Source: Lysobacter_C viscosus
GTDB lineage: Bacteria; Pseudomonadota; Gammaproteobacteria; Xanthomonadales; Xanthomonadaceae
DNA length: 64,000 nucleotides
Reading direction: 5' to 3'
Assembly: GCF_046600715.1 (NCBI RefSeq)
Contig: NZ_JBJMAV010000006.1
Span: forward strand, 1-64,000
Below are positions 56,767 to 64,000 of this stretch, one piece after another; the first letter of the stretch is position 1, and each line of letters starts with the position of its first letter. The notes beneath the pieces were generated by a model. It searched no databases. It saw nothing but the letters and a program-made list of their open reading frames with translations, and was not told the origin of the DNA. The translations under genes and the position numbers were made by a program.

Positions 56767-58914
56767 ATGGTGGCTGCGACATTCAGCAAAGGGGGGGTCG
56801 CATTGACAAATTACGATGATGGCAACGGCCTCGCCGACCTGATCCCGCACTTGGTATGGATCGCCGACGCCGCCGGCAATCCGGTCTGGTTTAATCGCCG
56901 CTGGTACGAGTACACCGGCGCAATCGCGCAAGGCGCCCCTGAGTCCACCACCTGGCATCGCTTCGTGCATCCCGATGCGCTTGACCAGGTCGTGCGTCGC
57001 TGGCAGCACGCGCTGGCTACCGGCGAGCCGTATGAAATGGAGTACCCCCTGCGCGGCGCTCACGGAAGCTATCGCACGTTCCTGGCCCGGGCCGTGCCAA
57101 TCCGTGACGAACGCGGCCGTATCGTGCGCTGGTTCGGCACCAATACCGATCTCGACGAATTCGATCGTTCGCGCGAAGCCCAACTGGACGAGATGCGGCT
57201 GCTGGACATCGTCAACTCGACCGGACAGGCGCTGGTGTCGCAGCTCGATCTGCAGACGCTGCTGCAGCAGATCACCGACGCCGCCACCGAGCTCAGCGGC
57301 GGGCAGTTCGGCGCGTTCTTCTACAACGTGACCGACGAGCAGGGCGAGTCGTACATGCTCTACACACTCTCGGGCGCCCCGCGGGAGGCCTTCAGCAAAT
57401 TCGGCCACCCCCGGGCGACGCCGCTGTTCGGCCCAACCTTCCGCGGCGAGGCGCCAATCCGGATCGATGATGTACTGGAAGATCCGCGCTACGGACAGTG
57501 GGGCCCGCACCGCGGGATGCCCAAAGGGCACTTGCCCGTGCGCAGCTACCTCGCGGTGCCCGTGGTCTCTCGCGCTGGCGACGTGATCGGCGGCCTGTTC
57601 TTCGGCCATCCGGAGGTCGGCGTCTTCAACGAGCGCACCGAGCGGGTGATCACCGGCATCGTGGGGCAGGCGGCGGTCGCGCTGGATAACGCCCGCCTCT
57701 ACGACGCGGTGAAGCGCGCTGCCGAGGAGCGCGAAAGATTGCTTGCGGCCGAACAGGCAGCGCGCACGGAAGCCGAGCACGCGAGCCGCATGAAGGACGA
57801 GTTCCTTGCGACCCTGTCGCATGAGCTGCGAACCCCGCTCAGCGCCATCGTGGGTTGGTCGCACATCCTGCAAACCGGCAACGCCACACCCGAGGATGTC
57901 GCGCGCGGGGCGGATGTGATCGGCCGCAACGCACGGGCCCAGGCCAAACTGGTCGAAGACCTGCTCGACATGAGCCGAATCGTGGCAGGCAACGTGAGGC
58001 TCGACGTGCAGCCCACGGACCTCACCCCAGTGGCGACGGCGGCCGTGGAAGCGGTCACTCCCGCCGCGGACGCCAAGGGCATCCGCATTCGCAGGATCGT
58101 GGATCCGCGCGCCGGCCCGGTGCAGGGCGATCCGCACCGGCTGCAGCAGGTGATCTGGAATCTGCTGTCGAACGCTGTGAAGTTCACCCCCAAGAACGGG
58201 GGCGTCGAACTCGTCGTGGCGCGGGTGAATTCGCACGTTGAAATCACCGTGTCAGACAACGGCATGGGGATCGAGCGGGAGTTCCTGCCGTTCGTGTTCG
58301 ACCGGTTCCGCCAAGCCGACGCCAAGACCACGCGGGCGTTCGGCGGCCTGGGGTTGGGGCTTTCCATCGTGCGCCAGTTGGTCGAGCTGCATGGCGGCAC
58401 GATCCACGCCGCCAGTTCCGGAGCGGGACAGGGCGCCACGTTCGTCGTCGAGCTCCCGCTCGCGCCCAGCCGGAACTTCAGCGACCAGGCGGAGTCCTCC
58501 CAGCTTCCGCTATGCGCGGCCGAGGGAATGAACCTGGAAGGATTGACCGTGCTGGTCGTCGATGACGAAGCCGACGCGCGCGAGCTGCTTCGCCACCTGC
58601 TGGAGCAGAGACACGCGAAGGTGGTGACCGCGGACGACGCCGCGAGCGGCCTGGCGCGGCTGGACCACCAGGTACCGGATCTGATCGTCAGCGACATCGG
58701 CATGCCGGGGACCGACGGTTACGGCTTTATGCGCGAGGTCCGGCGGCGTCCTGCCGAACGTGGCGGCCGGACGCCGGCCGTGGCCCTGACTGCCTTCGCA
58801 CGCTCGCAGGATCGTACCCACGCGATCATGGCCGGATACCAGGCGCACGTGGCGAAACCGTTCGAGGCGCAAGAGCTGCTTGCCACGATCGCCAGCCTAG
58901 CGGGCCGCCTTTGA
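56767..58914 (+). CDS. Soluble PAS-GAF hybrid sensor histidine kinase
   Basis: This protein of up to 715 residues has a PAS domain (about 20-130), a GAF domain (150-310; FGAFFYNVTDEQGESYMLYT), HisKA with TLSHELRTPLSAI (His 352), HATPase_c with GGLGLGLSIVRQ and a receiver with VSDIGMPGTDG (Asp 643). There is no membrane segment. The ATG at 56767 lacks a ribosome site; a TTG at 56803 preceded by a run of seven G is a good alternative and would remove 12 residues. It lies 104 bases after the membrane kinase on the same strand. Confidence 0.9.
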   Translation: MVAATFSKGGVALTNYDDGNGLADLIPHLVWIADAAGNPVWFNRRWYEYTGAIAQGAPESTTWHRFVHPDALDQVVRRWQHALATGEPYEMEYPLRGAHGSYRTFLARAVPIRDERGRIVRWFGTNTDLDEFDRSREAQLDEMRLLDIVNSTGQALVSQLDLQTLLQQITDAATELSGGQFGAFFYNVTDEQGESYMLYTLSGAPREAFSKFGHPRATPLFGPTFRGEAPIRIDDVLEDPRYGQWGPHRGMPKGHLPVRSYLAVPVVSRAGDVIGGLFFGHPEVGVFNERTERVITGIVGQAAVALDNARLYDAVKRAAEERERLLAAEQAARTEAEHASRMKDEFLATLSHELRTPLSAIVGWSHILQTGNATPEDVARGADVIGRNARAQAKLVEDLLDMSRIVAGNVRLDVQPTDLTPVATAAVEAVTPAADAKGIRIRRIVDPRAGPVQGDPHRLQQVIWNLLSNAVKFTPKNGGVELVVARVNSHVEITVSDNGMGIEREFLPFVFDRFRQADAKTTRAFGGLGLGLSIVRQLVELHGGTIHAASSGAGQGATFVVELPLAPSRNFSDQAESSQLPLCAAEGMNLEGLTVLVVDDEADARELLRHLLEQRHAKVVTADDAASGLARLDHQVPDLIVSDIGMPGTDGYGFMREVRRRPAERGGRTPAVALTAFARSQDRTHAIMAGYQAHVAKPFEAQELLATIASLAGRL

Positions 58915-59064
58915 GACCGAAATTCGCGCGTGCGCGGTGGTGCGGCTTGTACTCGCGGATGGCACAGATCGCCTACCATTCACTCATTCCACGCCCTTTA
59001 CGCTGTATTCCTGCAGTTCGTGCCTTCAAAAAAGGGCTGTATTTTTATGAGCAAGGGAGCAGCA

Positions 59065-60195
59065 ATGAGGCTATCCGAGTTTATCCGGCACAACATGGAG
59101 CCCATTCTCCAGGAATGGGAAGACTTCGCGCGAACGATCGAGCCCACGACCGGCGTCATGGACGTCGCGGAACTGCGCGATCACGCGGAGGACATGTTGA
59201 AGGTGATCTCGGCGGACCTCGCAACCTGGCAAACCGACGAGGAGAGCGTCGAGAAGTCCAAGGGACACGTTCCGCCAACGCCCGGCGACACCGCGGCCGA
59301 AATCCACGCCGAGACGCGGTTGAAATGCGGGTTCACCATCGAGCAGCTGATATCGGAGTATCGGGCGCTGCGCGCGAGCGTGCTGCTGCTCTGGTCCGAT
59401 CAAAACGAGGATGTGGTGCGTTTTCATGCGCGCGATATCACCCGGTTCAACGAAGCGGTCGACCAGGCGCTTGCCGAGTCGGTAAGTCGCTACGCCGCTA
59501 TGGTCCGGCAGGCTCAGGACATATTCGTAGGCATCCTCGGCCACGATCTGCGCACGCCCTTGCAGTCGGTCAGTCTCGGGGCCGAATATCTCATGCAGTC
59601 GCCGGACTCCGATGCCAATCTGATCCAGCTCGGTTCCCGGATGTTCAGGAGCAGCACGAGAATGAGCGAAATGCTCGACAACCTTCTCGACTTCACGAGA
59701 AGCCGCATCGGCGGCGGTATATCGATATCGCGCGCTGAGACAAACCTGGCGGCCGTATGCGAGCAGGTGGTCGAAGAGCTTAGCCTGTCCAATCCGGGCC
59801 GCACCATCCGCTGCGTGATCGATGGGGATGTCCGTGGAAGATGGGATGCAGGCAGGCTAGGGCAGGTCTATCAGAACCTGATCAACAACGCCCTACAGCA
59901 TGGAAGCAAGGACGGAGAGGTGTCGGTTGTCACTACTGCGAATCCCCAAGACATCGTGCTGACGGTTCACAACGATGGAGAACCGATAGCACCAGACGAA
60001 CAGGAGCATATCTTCGATCTGCTCAGCCGCCATGCCAGGCATGCGGCTGGAGACGGCCCCTCGCAGAAGAACCTGGGGCTGGGGTTATACATCACCCGGG
60101 AAATCGTGCTTGCGCACCATGGGTCGATCAGTCTCCAGTCCACGCAAACAGCAGGGACCACGTTTACGGTCCGGGTTCCAAAGGACGGCTCCTGA
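59065..60195 (+). CDS. Sensor histidine kinase with RsbRD-type N-terminal domain
   Basis: This 376-residue soluble kinase begins with a helical domain like the N terminus of RsbT co-antagonist RsbRD proteins (MRLSEFIRHNMEPILQEWED, then ETRLKCGFTIEQLISEYRAL). HisKA follows with GILGHDLRTPLQSV (His 160), then HATPase_c with NLGLGLYITREIV. No receiver is present in frame. I chose the Met at 59065, which has AAGGGAG upstream; 59047 is possible. Directly at its stop lies a decayed receiver fragment, so it may once have been a hybrid kinase or may have formed by recombination. Confidence 0.88.
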   Translation: MRLSEFIRHNMEPILQEWEDFARTIEPTTGVMDVAELRDHAEDMLKVISADLATWQTDEESVEKSKGHVPPTPGDTAAEIHAETRLKCGFTIEQLISEYRALRASVLLLWSDQNEDVVRFHARDITRFNEAVDQALAESVSRYAAMVRQAQDIFVGILGHDLRTPLQSVSLGAEYLMQSPDSDANLIQLGSRMFRSSTRMSEMLDNLLDFTRSRIGGGISISRAETNLAAVCEQVVEELSLSNPGRTIRCVIDGDVRGRWDAGRLGQVYQNLINNALQHGSKDGEVSVVTTANPQDIVLTVHNDGEPIAPDEQEHIFDLLSRHARHAAGDGPSQKNLGLGLYITREIVLAHHGSISLQSTQTAGTTFTVRVPKDGS

Positions 60196-60300
60196 CCGGC
60201 AGCAGACCACGGAAGCGGGATTTAAGGCGCATGTATCAAGCCGGCCTTGCTGGAGGAGATATTGGTTGTGATACAGGATGGCCTGCGCCAGCGGGCACAG
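60195..60300 (+). pseudogene. Decayed receiver-domain end, copy of the 3' end of the 53363-56662 kinase gene
   Basis: About 106 bases starting at the kinase stop codon align with 56541-56647, the end of the membrane hybrid kinase. Shared runs include AAGGCGCATGT and TCAAGCCGGCCTTGCTGGAG. One base is missing after GCATGT, shifting the frame, and several other changes are present. Restored, it would read GFKAHV then KPALLEEIL, the last part of a receiver domain. No other part of the receiver is present. Confidence 0.8.
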
Positions 60301-60343
60301 ACCGCTTGCTGCAGGAGTGACCCATGGGCGACGACGTAACCCC

Positions 60344-60600
60344 ATCGCGGGCATGGCCCGCTCCTACAAAAGCATGGCCCCGTAGGAGCGCCCCGTGGGC
60401 GCGATGTACGGTCGCGACGCAGCCCGATCGCGGGCATGGCCCGCTCCTACAAAGGCATGGCCCCGTAGGAGCGCCCCATGGGCGCGATGCACGGTCGCGA
60501 CGCAGCCCGATCGCGGGCATGGCCCGCTCCTACAAAGGCATGGCCCCGTAGGAGCGCCCCATGGGCACGATGCACGGTCGCGACGTAGTAGCCCGATCAC
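60344..60600. repeat. Three tandem copies of an 83-bp palindromic repeat
   Basis: Copies start at 60344, 60427 and 60510. Each contains GCGGGCATGGCCCGCTCCTA and GTAGGAGCGCCCC(A/G)TGGGC, the same units as the dispersed REP-like elements, in a head-to-head arrangement. Copies differ by a few bases; the third has a small insertion (GTAG) near its end. The 60196-60621 gap holds only this array and the receiver fragment. Confidence 0.92.
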
Positions 60601-60621
60601 GCTTCCGCGCGCCGCATCGAA

Positions 60622-61569
60622 TCAATGCGGTTGTTGCGACGATGGGCCTGTCGACGAGGAACCGCTCGACGACGGGCCGCTAGACGAGGAACCACCCGAG
60701 GGCGTACCCGCGCCGATGTCCTGCGAGCGCCCGTCGTTGCTGCCCGACGCGCTGCTCTTGACCCGCAGGCGGTTATCGACCTGCTTCACGCCGCTGCAGG
60801 CATCGACCAGGTCCTCGGCGCGATGTTTCATCCAGCGCTCGGTCACCGAGCCCTCCAATGTCACCGAACCACTCTGGGCCTTGACCTCGATGTCGCTGGC
60901 GTCGATATCGTGGTCATCGGTCAGCCGTTCGCATACGTCCTCGAGAATGCGTTCGTCGGAGCGGGTGTATTGCCGGGGCCCGCGGCCGCGATGGCTCTGG
61001 CCCTGCTGCTGCCCGCCGTGCTGCGAGCCGACCGAGCCGTACCCACTGCTGCGGTTGCTGGTGGAACCGTAGTCGCCAAAGCCGCCGACACCCGATCGAT
61101 CCTGTAGGTGGGCACGTCCGCCCGAACCCTGGCTCTCGCCGCCGTAGCGATCGAAGGACTGGCGGCCACCCAGCCGGTCCTCGCCATAGCGATCCTCGCC
61201 ATGTTGGCTGTATGCCTGGTTCCTGCCGGACCCCTGCATGCCGGCGCCGGGCATGTCGGAGCCGCCCTGTGCACGCGGGTCGGAACCGCCACCGGCCTGT
61301 TGCGACTGCGCGCCCTGCCCGTAACCGCGGTCGTTGGAGTTGCTGTGGCCGTATTCGCGCCCGGAACCGCCGCTCACGTCGTCGATGTCGCGGTCCCAGT
61401 CGTTGCCCTGGCTGGCATCCTGGCCGCGCTGCGGGGAGGGGTCGTTCCACTGGTTGCGCCCGCGCGGCTGGTTGGGCGAGCTGCCGTGCATGTGCTGGCT
61501 CTGCCGGCCCCCGCGACGCGCGTCCTCCTGTGCATACCGTTGCTCATCACCTTGATCTCGTCGGCCCAT
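60622..61569 (-). CDS. BON-domain protein with a long Gly/Ser/Gln-rich disordered region
   Basis: This 315-residue protein (from the Met at 61569, preceded by AGGAGA) starts with a charged, Arg/Gln-rich region (MGRRDQGDEQRYAQEDARRG). About 150 residues rich in Gly, Ser, Asn and Gln follow, then a BON domain near 205-275 (DERILEDVCERLTDDHDIDA, GSVTLEGSVTERW) and a Ser/Gly tail. BON domains bind membranes or phospholipids and occur in osmotic-stress proteins such as OsmY. The frame continues upstream to a GTG at 61683 that overlaps the SDR stop, with GGAGG before it, so a 38-residue longer, coupled form is possible. It is the last gene of a three-gene operon. Confidence 0.8.
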   Translation of the reverse strand: MGRRDQGDEQRYAQEDARRGGRQSQHMHGSSPNQPRGRNQWNDPSPQRGQDASQGNDWDRDIDDVSGGSGREYGHSNSNDRGYGQGAQSQQAGGGSDPRAQGGSDMPGAGMQGSGRNQAYSQHGEDRYGEDRLGGRQSFDRYGGESQGSGGRAHLQDRSGVGGFGDYGSTSNRSSGYGSVGSQHGGQQQGQSHRGRGPRQYTRSDERILEDVCERLTDDHDIDASDIEVKAQSGSVTLEGSVTERWMKHRAEDLVDACSGVKQVDNRLRVKSSASGSNDGRSQDIGAGTPSGGSSSSGPSSSGSSSTGPSSQQPH

Positions 61570-61675
61570 CTCGTCTCTCCTGCCGGTTAGCCAGTCGCGA
61601 CCCGCTTTCGCGCATCGCATGCCCAGATGCATCGCTTCCTCAGCGACGGCCTTGAATTCGGTTCCCAGATATTGA

Positions 61676-62542
61676 TCACGCACTGATGTGTCCTCCGCCA
61701 TTGATGTGGATGATTTGACCGGTGATGAACGAGGCCTCCTCCGAGGCGAGAAAAACATATGCCGGCCCCAGTTCCGACGGCTGTCCCGCGCGCTTCATCA
61801 GCGTGGAGGCGCCGAACTGGGCGACCTTCTCCTTGGGGAAACTCGCCGGAATCAGCGGCGTCCAGATCGGGCCGGGTGCGACCGCGTTGACCCGGATGCC
61901 CCGCTCGGCGTAAGCCTGCGCCAGCGAAAACGTGAATGCATGGATCGCGCCCTTGGTCGCGGCGTAATCGAGCAGCGTCTTGTGGCCGCGCACCCCGGTG
62001 ACCGAGCCGGTGTTGATGATCGCGCCGCCCTCGGGCAGGTGCTCGAGAGCGGCCTTGGCCATGTAGATGTACGCGAAGATGTTGGTCCGGAAGGTTCGCT
62101 CGATCTGCTCGGCGGTCAGTTCGCCGGCCGCCTCCACCGGGTGCTGCTCGGCCGCGTTGTTGACCAGGATGTCGAGCCGGCCGAAGGTCTCCACCGTCTT
62201 CGCCACCGCCTGCCTGCAGGCATCCTCAACGCCCAGGTCGCCCGGCAGCAGCAGGCATTTCGCGCCCTCGGCCCGGATCAGCCGCTCGGTCTCGCGGGCG
62301 TCTTCGGTTTCTTCCAGATAGCCAATCGCCACGTCGGCGCCCTCGCGCGCGAAGTGCACCGCGACGGCGCGCCCGATGCCGCTGTCGCCGCCGGTCACCA
62401 GCGCGGACCTGCCCTTGAGCCGGCCACTGCCGAGATAGCTGTCGCGGATGGTTTCCGGGGTCGGCCGCATCGCCGACTGGTCGCCGGGTTGATGGGCTTG
62501 CGACTGCGGCGGTTGCTTGTCCGAGGCGGATGGATCGGGCAT
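61676..62542 (-). CDS. SDR-family NAD(P)-dependent oxidoreductase (YghA-like)
   Basis: This 288-residue short-chain dehydrogenase has a Pro/Gln-rich N-terminal extension of about 40 residues, typical of YghA/GsiB-like SDRs. It then has the cofactor motif VTGGDSGIGRAVA, NNAAEQHP, the catalytic Ser in INTGSVTG and the YAATK pair, and ends in GQIIHINGGGHIS. Substrate is unknown; relatives are often stress-induced. The ATG at 62542 lies 10 bases after the hemerythrin stop (62552), so the genes are co-transcribed. Confidence 0.9.
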   Translation of the reverse strand: MPDPSASDKQPPQSQAHQPGDQSAMRPTPETIRDSYLGSGRLKGRSALVTGGDSGIGRAVAVHFAREGADVAIGYLEETEDARETERLIRAEGAKCLLLPGDLGVEDACRQAVAKTVETFGRLDILVNNAAEQHPVEAAGELTAEQIERTFRTNIFAYIYMAKAALEHLPEGGAIINTGSVTGVRGHKTLLDYAATKGAIHAFTFSLAQAYAERGIRVNAVAPGPIWTPLIPASFPKEKVAQFGASTLMKRAGQPSELGPAYVFLASEEASFITGQIIHINGGGHISA

Positions 62543-62551
62543 CAACGGCTC

Positions 62552-63100
62552 CTATGGGTGCATGGGTCGGGCGGGGGGGTGGGGAGGCCTGACTGCGGCA
62601 TGCGCGGGCAGCGCGGCGCCCTGCGCGGACACGCCCGGCGCCAGGCCGAAGGCCAGCAGTCGCTGATGGCGGCTATACAGCGCGTCACCCAACGCCTCCA
62701 GGTCGATTCCGCAGATCCGTGCCATCGGCAGCAGGTGGGTCTCCTCGCGCTGGACATGACCGGACACGTACTGCTTCAGCACCGACACGCGCGCCCGGCA
62801 TGGGCGTTGATTTTCATTGTCCTCGAGGATCTGGGCGATGCATTCGTCCAGTGCGGCGTGGTCGCGTTCGGCCTCGTCGATGCTGCGGCCCAGGGCCGGG
62901 CCGAAGCGGCGCAGCGCCGGGTAGAGCAGGGCATGTTCGAGTTGTCCGTGCAGGGCCAGGCGGGTCAGCAGCCGCTCCAGCACCTTTGCCGCATCCTCGT
63001 CGTTGGCGGTCTGCTCGAATTCCTCGAACAACGCCTCGACCAGCCGGTGATCGGTTTCGATGTAGTCAACAGCGTTCCAGCGCACGATTTGCTGATACAC
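62552..63100 (-). CDS. Hemerythrin HHE-domain protein
   Basis: This protein of about 182 residues has hemerythrin-type metal ligands: His in TDHRLVE, His/Glu in LHGQLEHALLYPAL, His in AERDHAALDE, and His/Glu in SGHVQREETHLLPM. A di-iron site that binds oxygen or responds to oxidants is likely. I take the GTG at 63100 (VYQQIVRW) as start; the frame runs on upstream to 63217. A Pro-rich tail follows the domain. It is the first gene of an operon with the SDR and BON genes, behind the sigma-54 promoter at 63264-63278. Confidence 0.85.
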   Translation of the reverse strand: MYQQIVRWNAVDYIETDHRLVEALFEEFEQTANDEDAAKVLERLLTRLALHGQLEHALLYPALRRFGPALGRSIDEAERDHAALDECIAQILEDNENQRPCRARVSVLKQYVSGHVQREETHLLPMARICGIDLEALGDALYSRHQRLLAFGLAPGVSAQGAALPAHAAVRPPHPPARPMHP

Positions 63101-63263
63101 GGCACATCCCCATCTGCTGTCGGCGGAACCGTCCGCCGCTCGCTCCGGTTGCTGCTCCTGGTGGCTGCGCTCGGTCGGGTAACAACAGCCAGACAAAAAA
63201 CACCCGACGCAGGGCACCCGAGCCAGAGCAACTCGAAATCAAAGCGTCTCCAACACAGGTGCC

Positions 63264-63278
63264 GCAAAAGGCGTGCCA
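63264..63278 (-). promoter_or_regulatory. Sigma-54 promoter of the hemerythrin-SDR-BON operon
   Basis: On the minus strand TGGCACG-CCTT-TTGC matches the consensus exactly. The leader to the chosen start would be about 150 bases. The 138 bases up to the divergent promoter at 63417 contain a 10-bp palindrome CGGACGTCCG and no gene. Confidence 0.85.
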
Positions 63279-63416
63279 TCGGAGCGGACCGGGTGCAAGC
63301 GGCACCGGAGCGGACGTCCGGCAGGCGCACGAATCAAATCTTTCGCCGGCCTGCAAAGTTTTCACGGCGCGCCGGAGACTGCCGGAAGCGGATGCCGATC
63401 AGGCGCGCCGACTGGC

Positions 63417-63431
63417 TGGCACGCACATTGC
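63417..63431 (+). promoter_or_regulatory. Sigma-54 promoter of the lipoprotein operon
   Basis: TGGCACG-CACA-TTGC matches the -24/-12 consensus exactly. Transcription would begin about 45 bases before the lipoprotein ATG at 63488. It faces away from the promoter at 63264-63278. Confidence 0.87.
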
Positions 63432-63487
63432 GAGACTGTGGGTGCGACACGTGTCCTGAGCCAACCGATGCACCACAGGAGATATTG

Positions 63488-63856
63488 ATGAAGCCGCTTG
63501 TCTTGAGCCTGGCCGTATTGGTGGTGTTCGCCGCCTGCGATCGACGTGTGGCGCAGGTCGACGAGGACGAGTCCAGGGCCGCCGACAGCACGGTGCTGCC
63601 GGCCGCCGAGACACCGGCTCAGGCCGATGCCCGGGTGGAAATGTCGCCGCCGGCCGGTGCGACCGACCAGCGCTGCATGGGCCTGAGCGGCCAGGACCGG
63701 ATAGATTGCGAGGCGATGTCCGATGCGCTGGACCGGCAGACGCCGCCCGATCCGATGGAGCCGATGAACCCGGCCGACCCGCTCGACCAGACCGACCCGA
63801 TGGACCCGGCCAATCCGGTGCCTGCCGATACCGACGACGGCACCACTGCGCCATGA
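63488..63856 (+). CDS. Small acidic, Pro/Asp/Met-rich lipoprotein
   Basis: I do not recognise a family. This 122-residue protein has a lipoprotein signal (MKPLVLSLAVLVVFAAC, lipid Cys 17), an acidic middle and a C-terminal run of short repeats of the form (D/N)P(M/A/L)(D/E)P or PADP, such as PMEPMNPADPLDQTDPMDPA. CMGLSGQDRIDC holds two Cys that could form a disulfide. CAGGAGA precedes the start. It is driven by a sigma-54 promoter and overlaps the next gene by ATGA. Confidence 0.8.
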   Translation: MKPLVLSLAVLVVFAACDRRVAQVDEDESRAADSTVLPAAETPAQADARVEMSPPAGATDQRCMGLSGQDRIDCEAMSDALDRQTPPDPMEPMNPADPLDQTDPMDPANPVPADTDDGTTAP

Positions 63857-64000
63857 CTGCACTCCCGCCGGACCGCGGCAAGCAGGAGCAACTGGACCAC
63901 GCGCTGGAGGACACATTCCCGGCCAGTGATCCGCCAGCGAGTTCGGTGCCGGTCGCCACGGCCGAGACCGACGAATCTAAAGCGGGCCCGCGTGAGCAGT
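63853..64000 (+). CDS. Small protein with ALEDTFPASDPP motif (partial, runs off the window)
   Basis: The frame starts by overlapping the lipoprotein stop (ATGA) and stays open to the window end (49 codons). It carries LDHALEDTFPASDPPAS, a motif of small uncharacterised proteins found in many proteobacteria, often near stress genes. The C terminus is not seen. Confidence 0.75.
   Translation, partial: MTALPPDRGKQEQLDHALEDTFPASDPPASSVPVATAETDESKAGPREQ

Noticed and set aside
60344..60600. CRISPR-like array
   Set aside because: The 83-bp units are contiguous, palindromic and have no unique spacers; no cas genes nearby.
61688..63487. Long plus-strand extension in front of the 122-residue lipoprotein
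   Set aside because: It is antisense to the SDR and hemerythrin genes and crosses both sigma-54 promoters; the lipoprotein signal and CAGGAGA set the start at 63488.

Overview
The window looks like the chromosome of a high-GC gammaproteobacterium of the Xanthomonadaceae/Lysobacteraceae (Lysobacter/Luteimonas-like). The evidence is the copL-copA-copB order typical of xanthomonads, a MoeB with an N-terminal rhodanese domain, divergent ppsA and PSRP genes, and many dispersed palindromes of the GTAGGAGCGGGCC/GTAGGAGCGCCCC type. The placement is inferred from gene content; no rRNA or species marker is present.

Layout. (1) 1-17.9 kb is mostly core: moeB, a hybrid histidine kinase, an alpha/beta hydrolase, DUF1244, folD, guaB, guaA, tadA, DUF2721, orn, an MscS channel, ppsA, PSRP, DUF1249, tRNA-Ala(GGC) and tRNA-Glu(TTC). 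(2) 18.1-37.2 kb is a heavy-metal block starting just after the tRNAs. It holds a Cus-type copper/silver efflux operon, a mercury operon (merTPA plus a second FAD oxidoreductase, with divergent merR), a persulfide-dioxygenase cluster with decayed neighbours, and a copper operon (copL, copA, copB, cytochrome c, NTF2-like, DUF411 and Csp genes). Several gene remnants mark past rearrangement. (3) 37.4-46.6 kb has a giant 2203-residue PAS/GAF hybrid kinase and a PAS-GGDEF-EAL protein, followed by an S9 peptidase. (4) 48.7-64 kb is a signalling and stress region.

The most interesting system is in region 4. An NtrC-type sigma-54 activator (51745-53082) is translationally coupled to a tiny stand-alone DHp-like protein and then to a membrane hybrid histidine kinase, followed by two more kinases. 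On both sides of this core are genes preceded by sequences that match the sigma-54 consensus TGGCACG-N4-TTGC exactly (five sites), plus one weaker site. These promoters face a Gln/Gly repeat protein, a Ser/Gly/Lys-rich small protein, a zinc alcohol dehydrogenase with an in-frame stop at codon 7, a DUF4142 protein (weak site), a hemerythrin-SDR-BON operon and a small lipoprotein operon. I propose a locally encoded, sigma-54-dependent stress regulon in which the kinases control the activator and the activator drives the flanking genes. The promoters are seen in the sequence; the regulatory wiring is inference.

Genes outside these blocks look ordinary. No phage, transposase, integrase or CRISPR array was seen.
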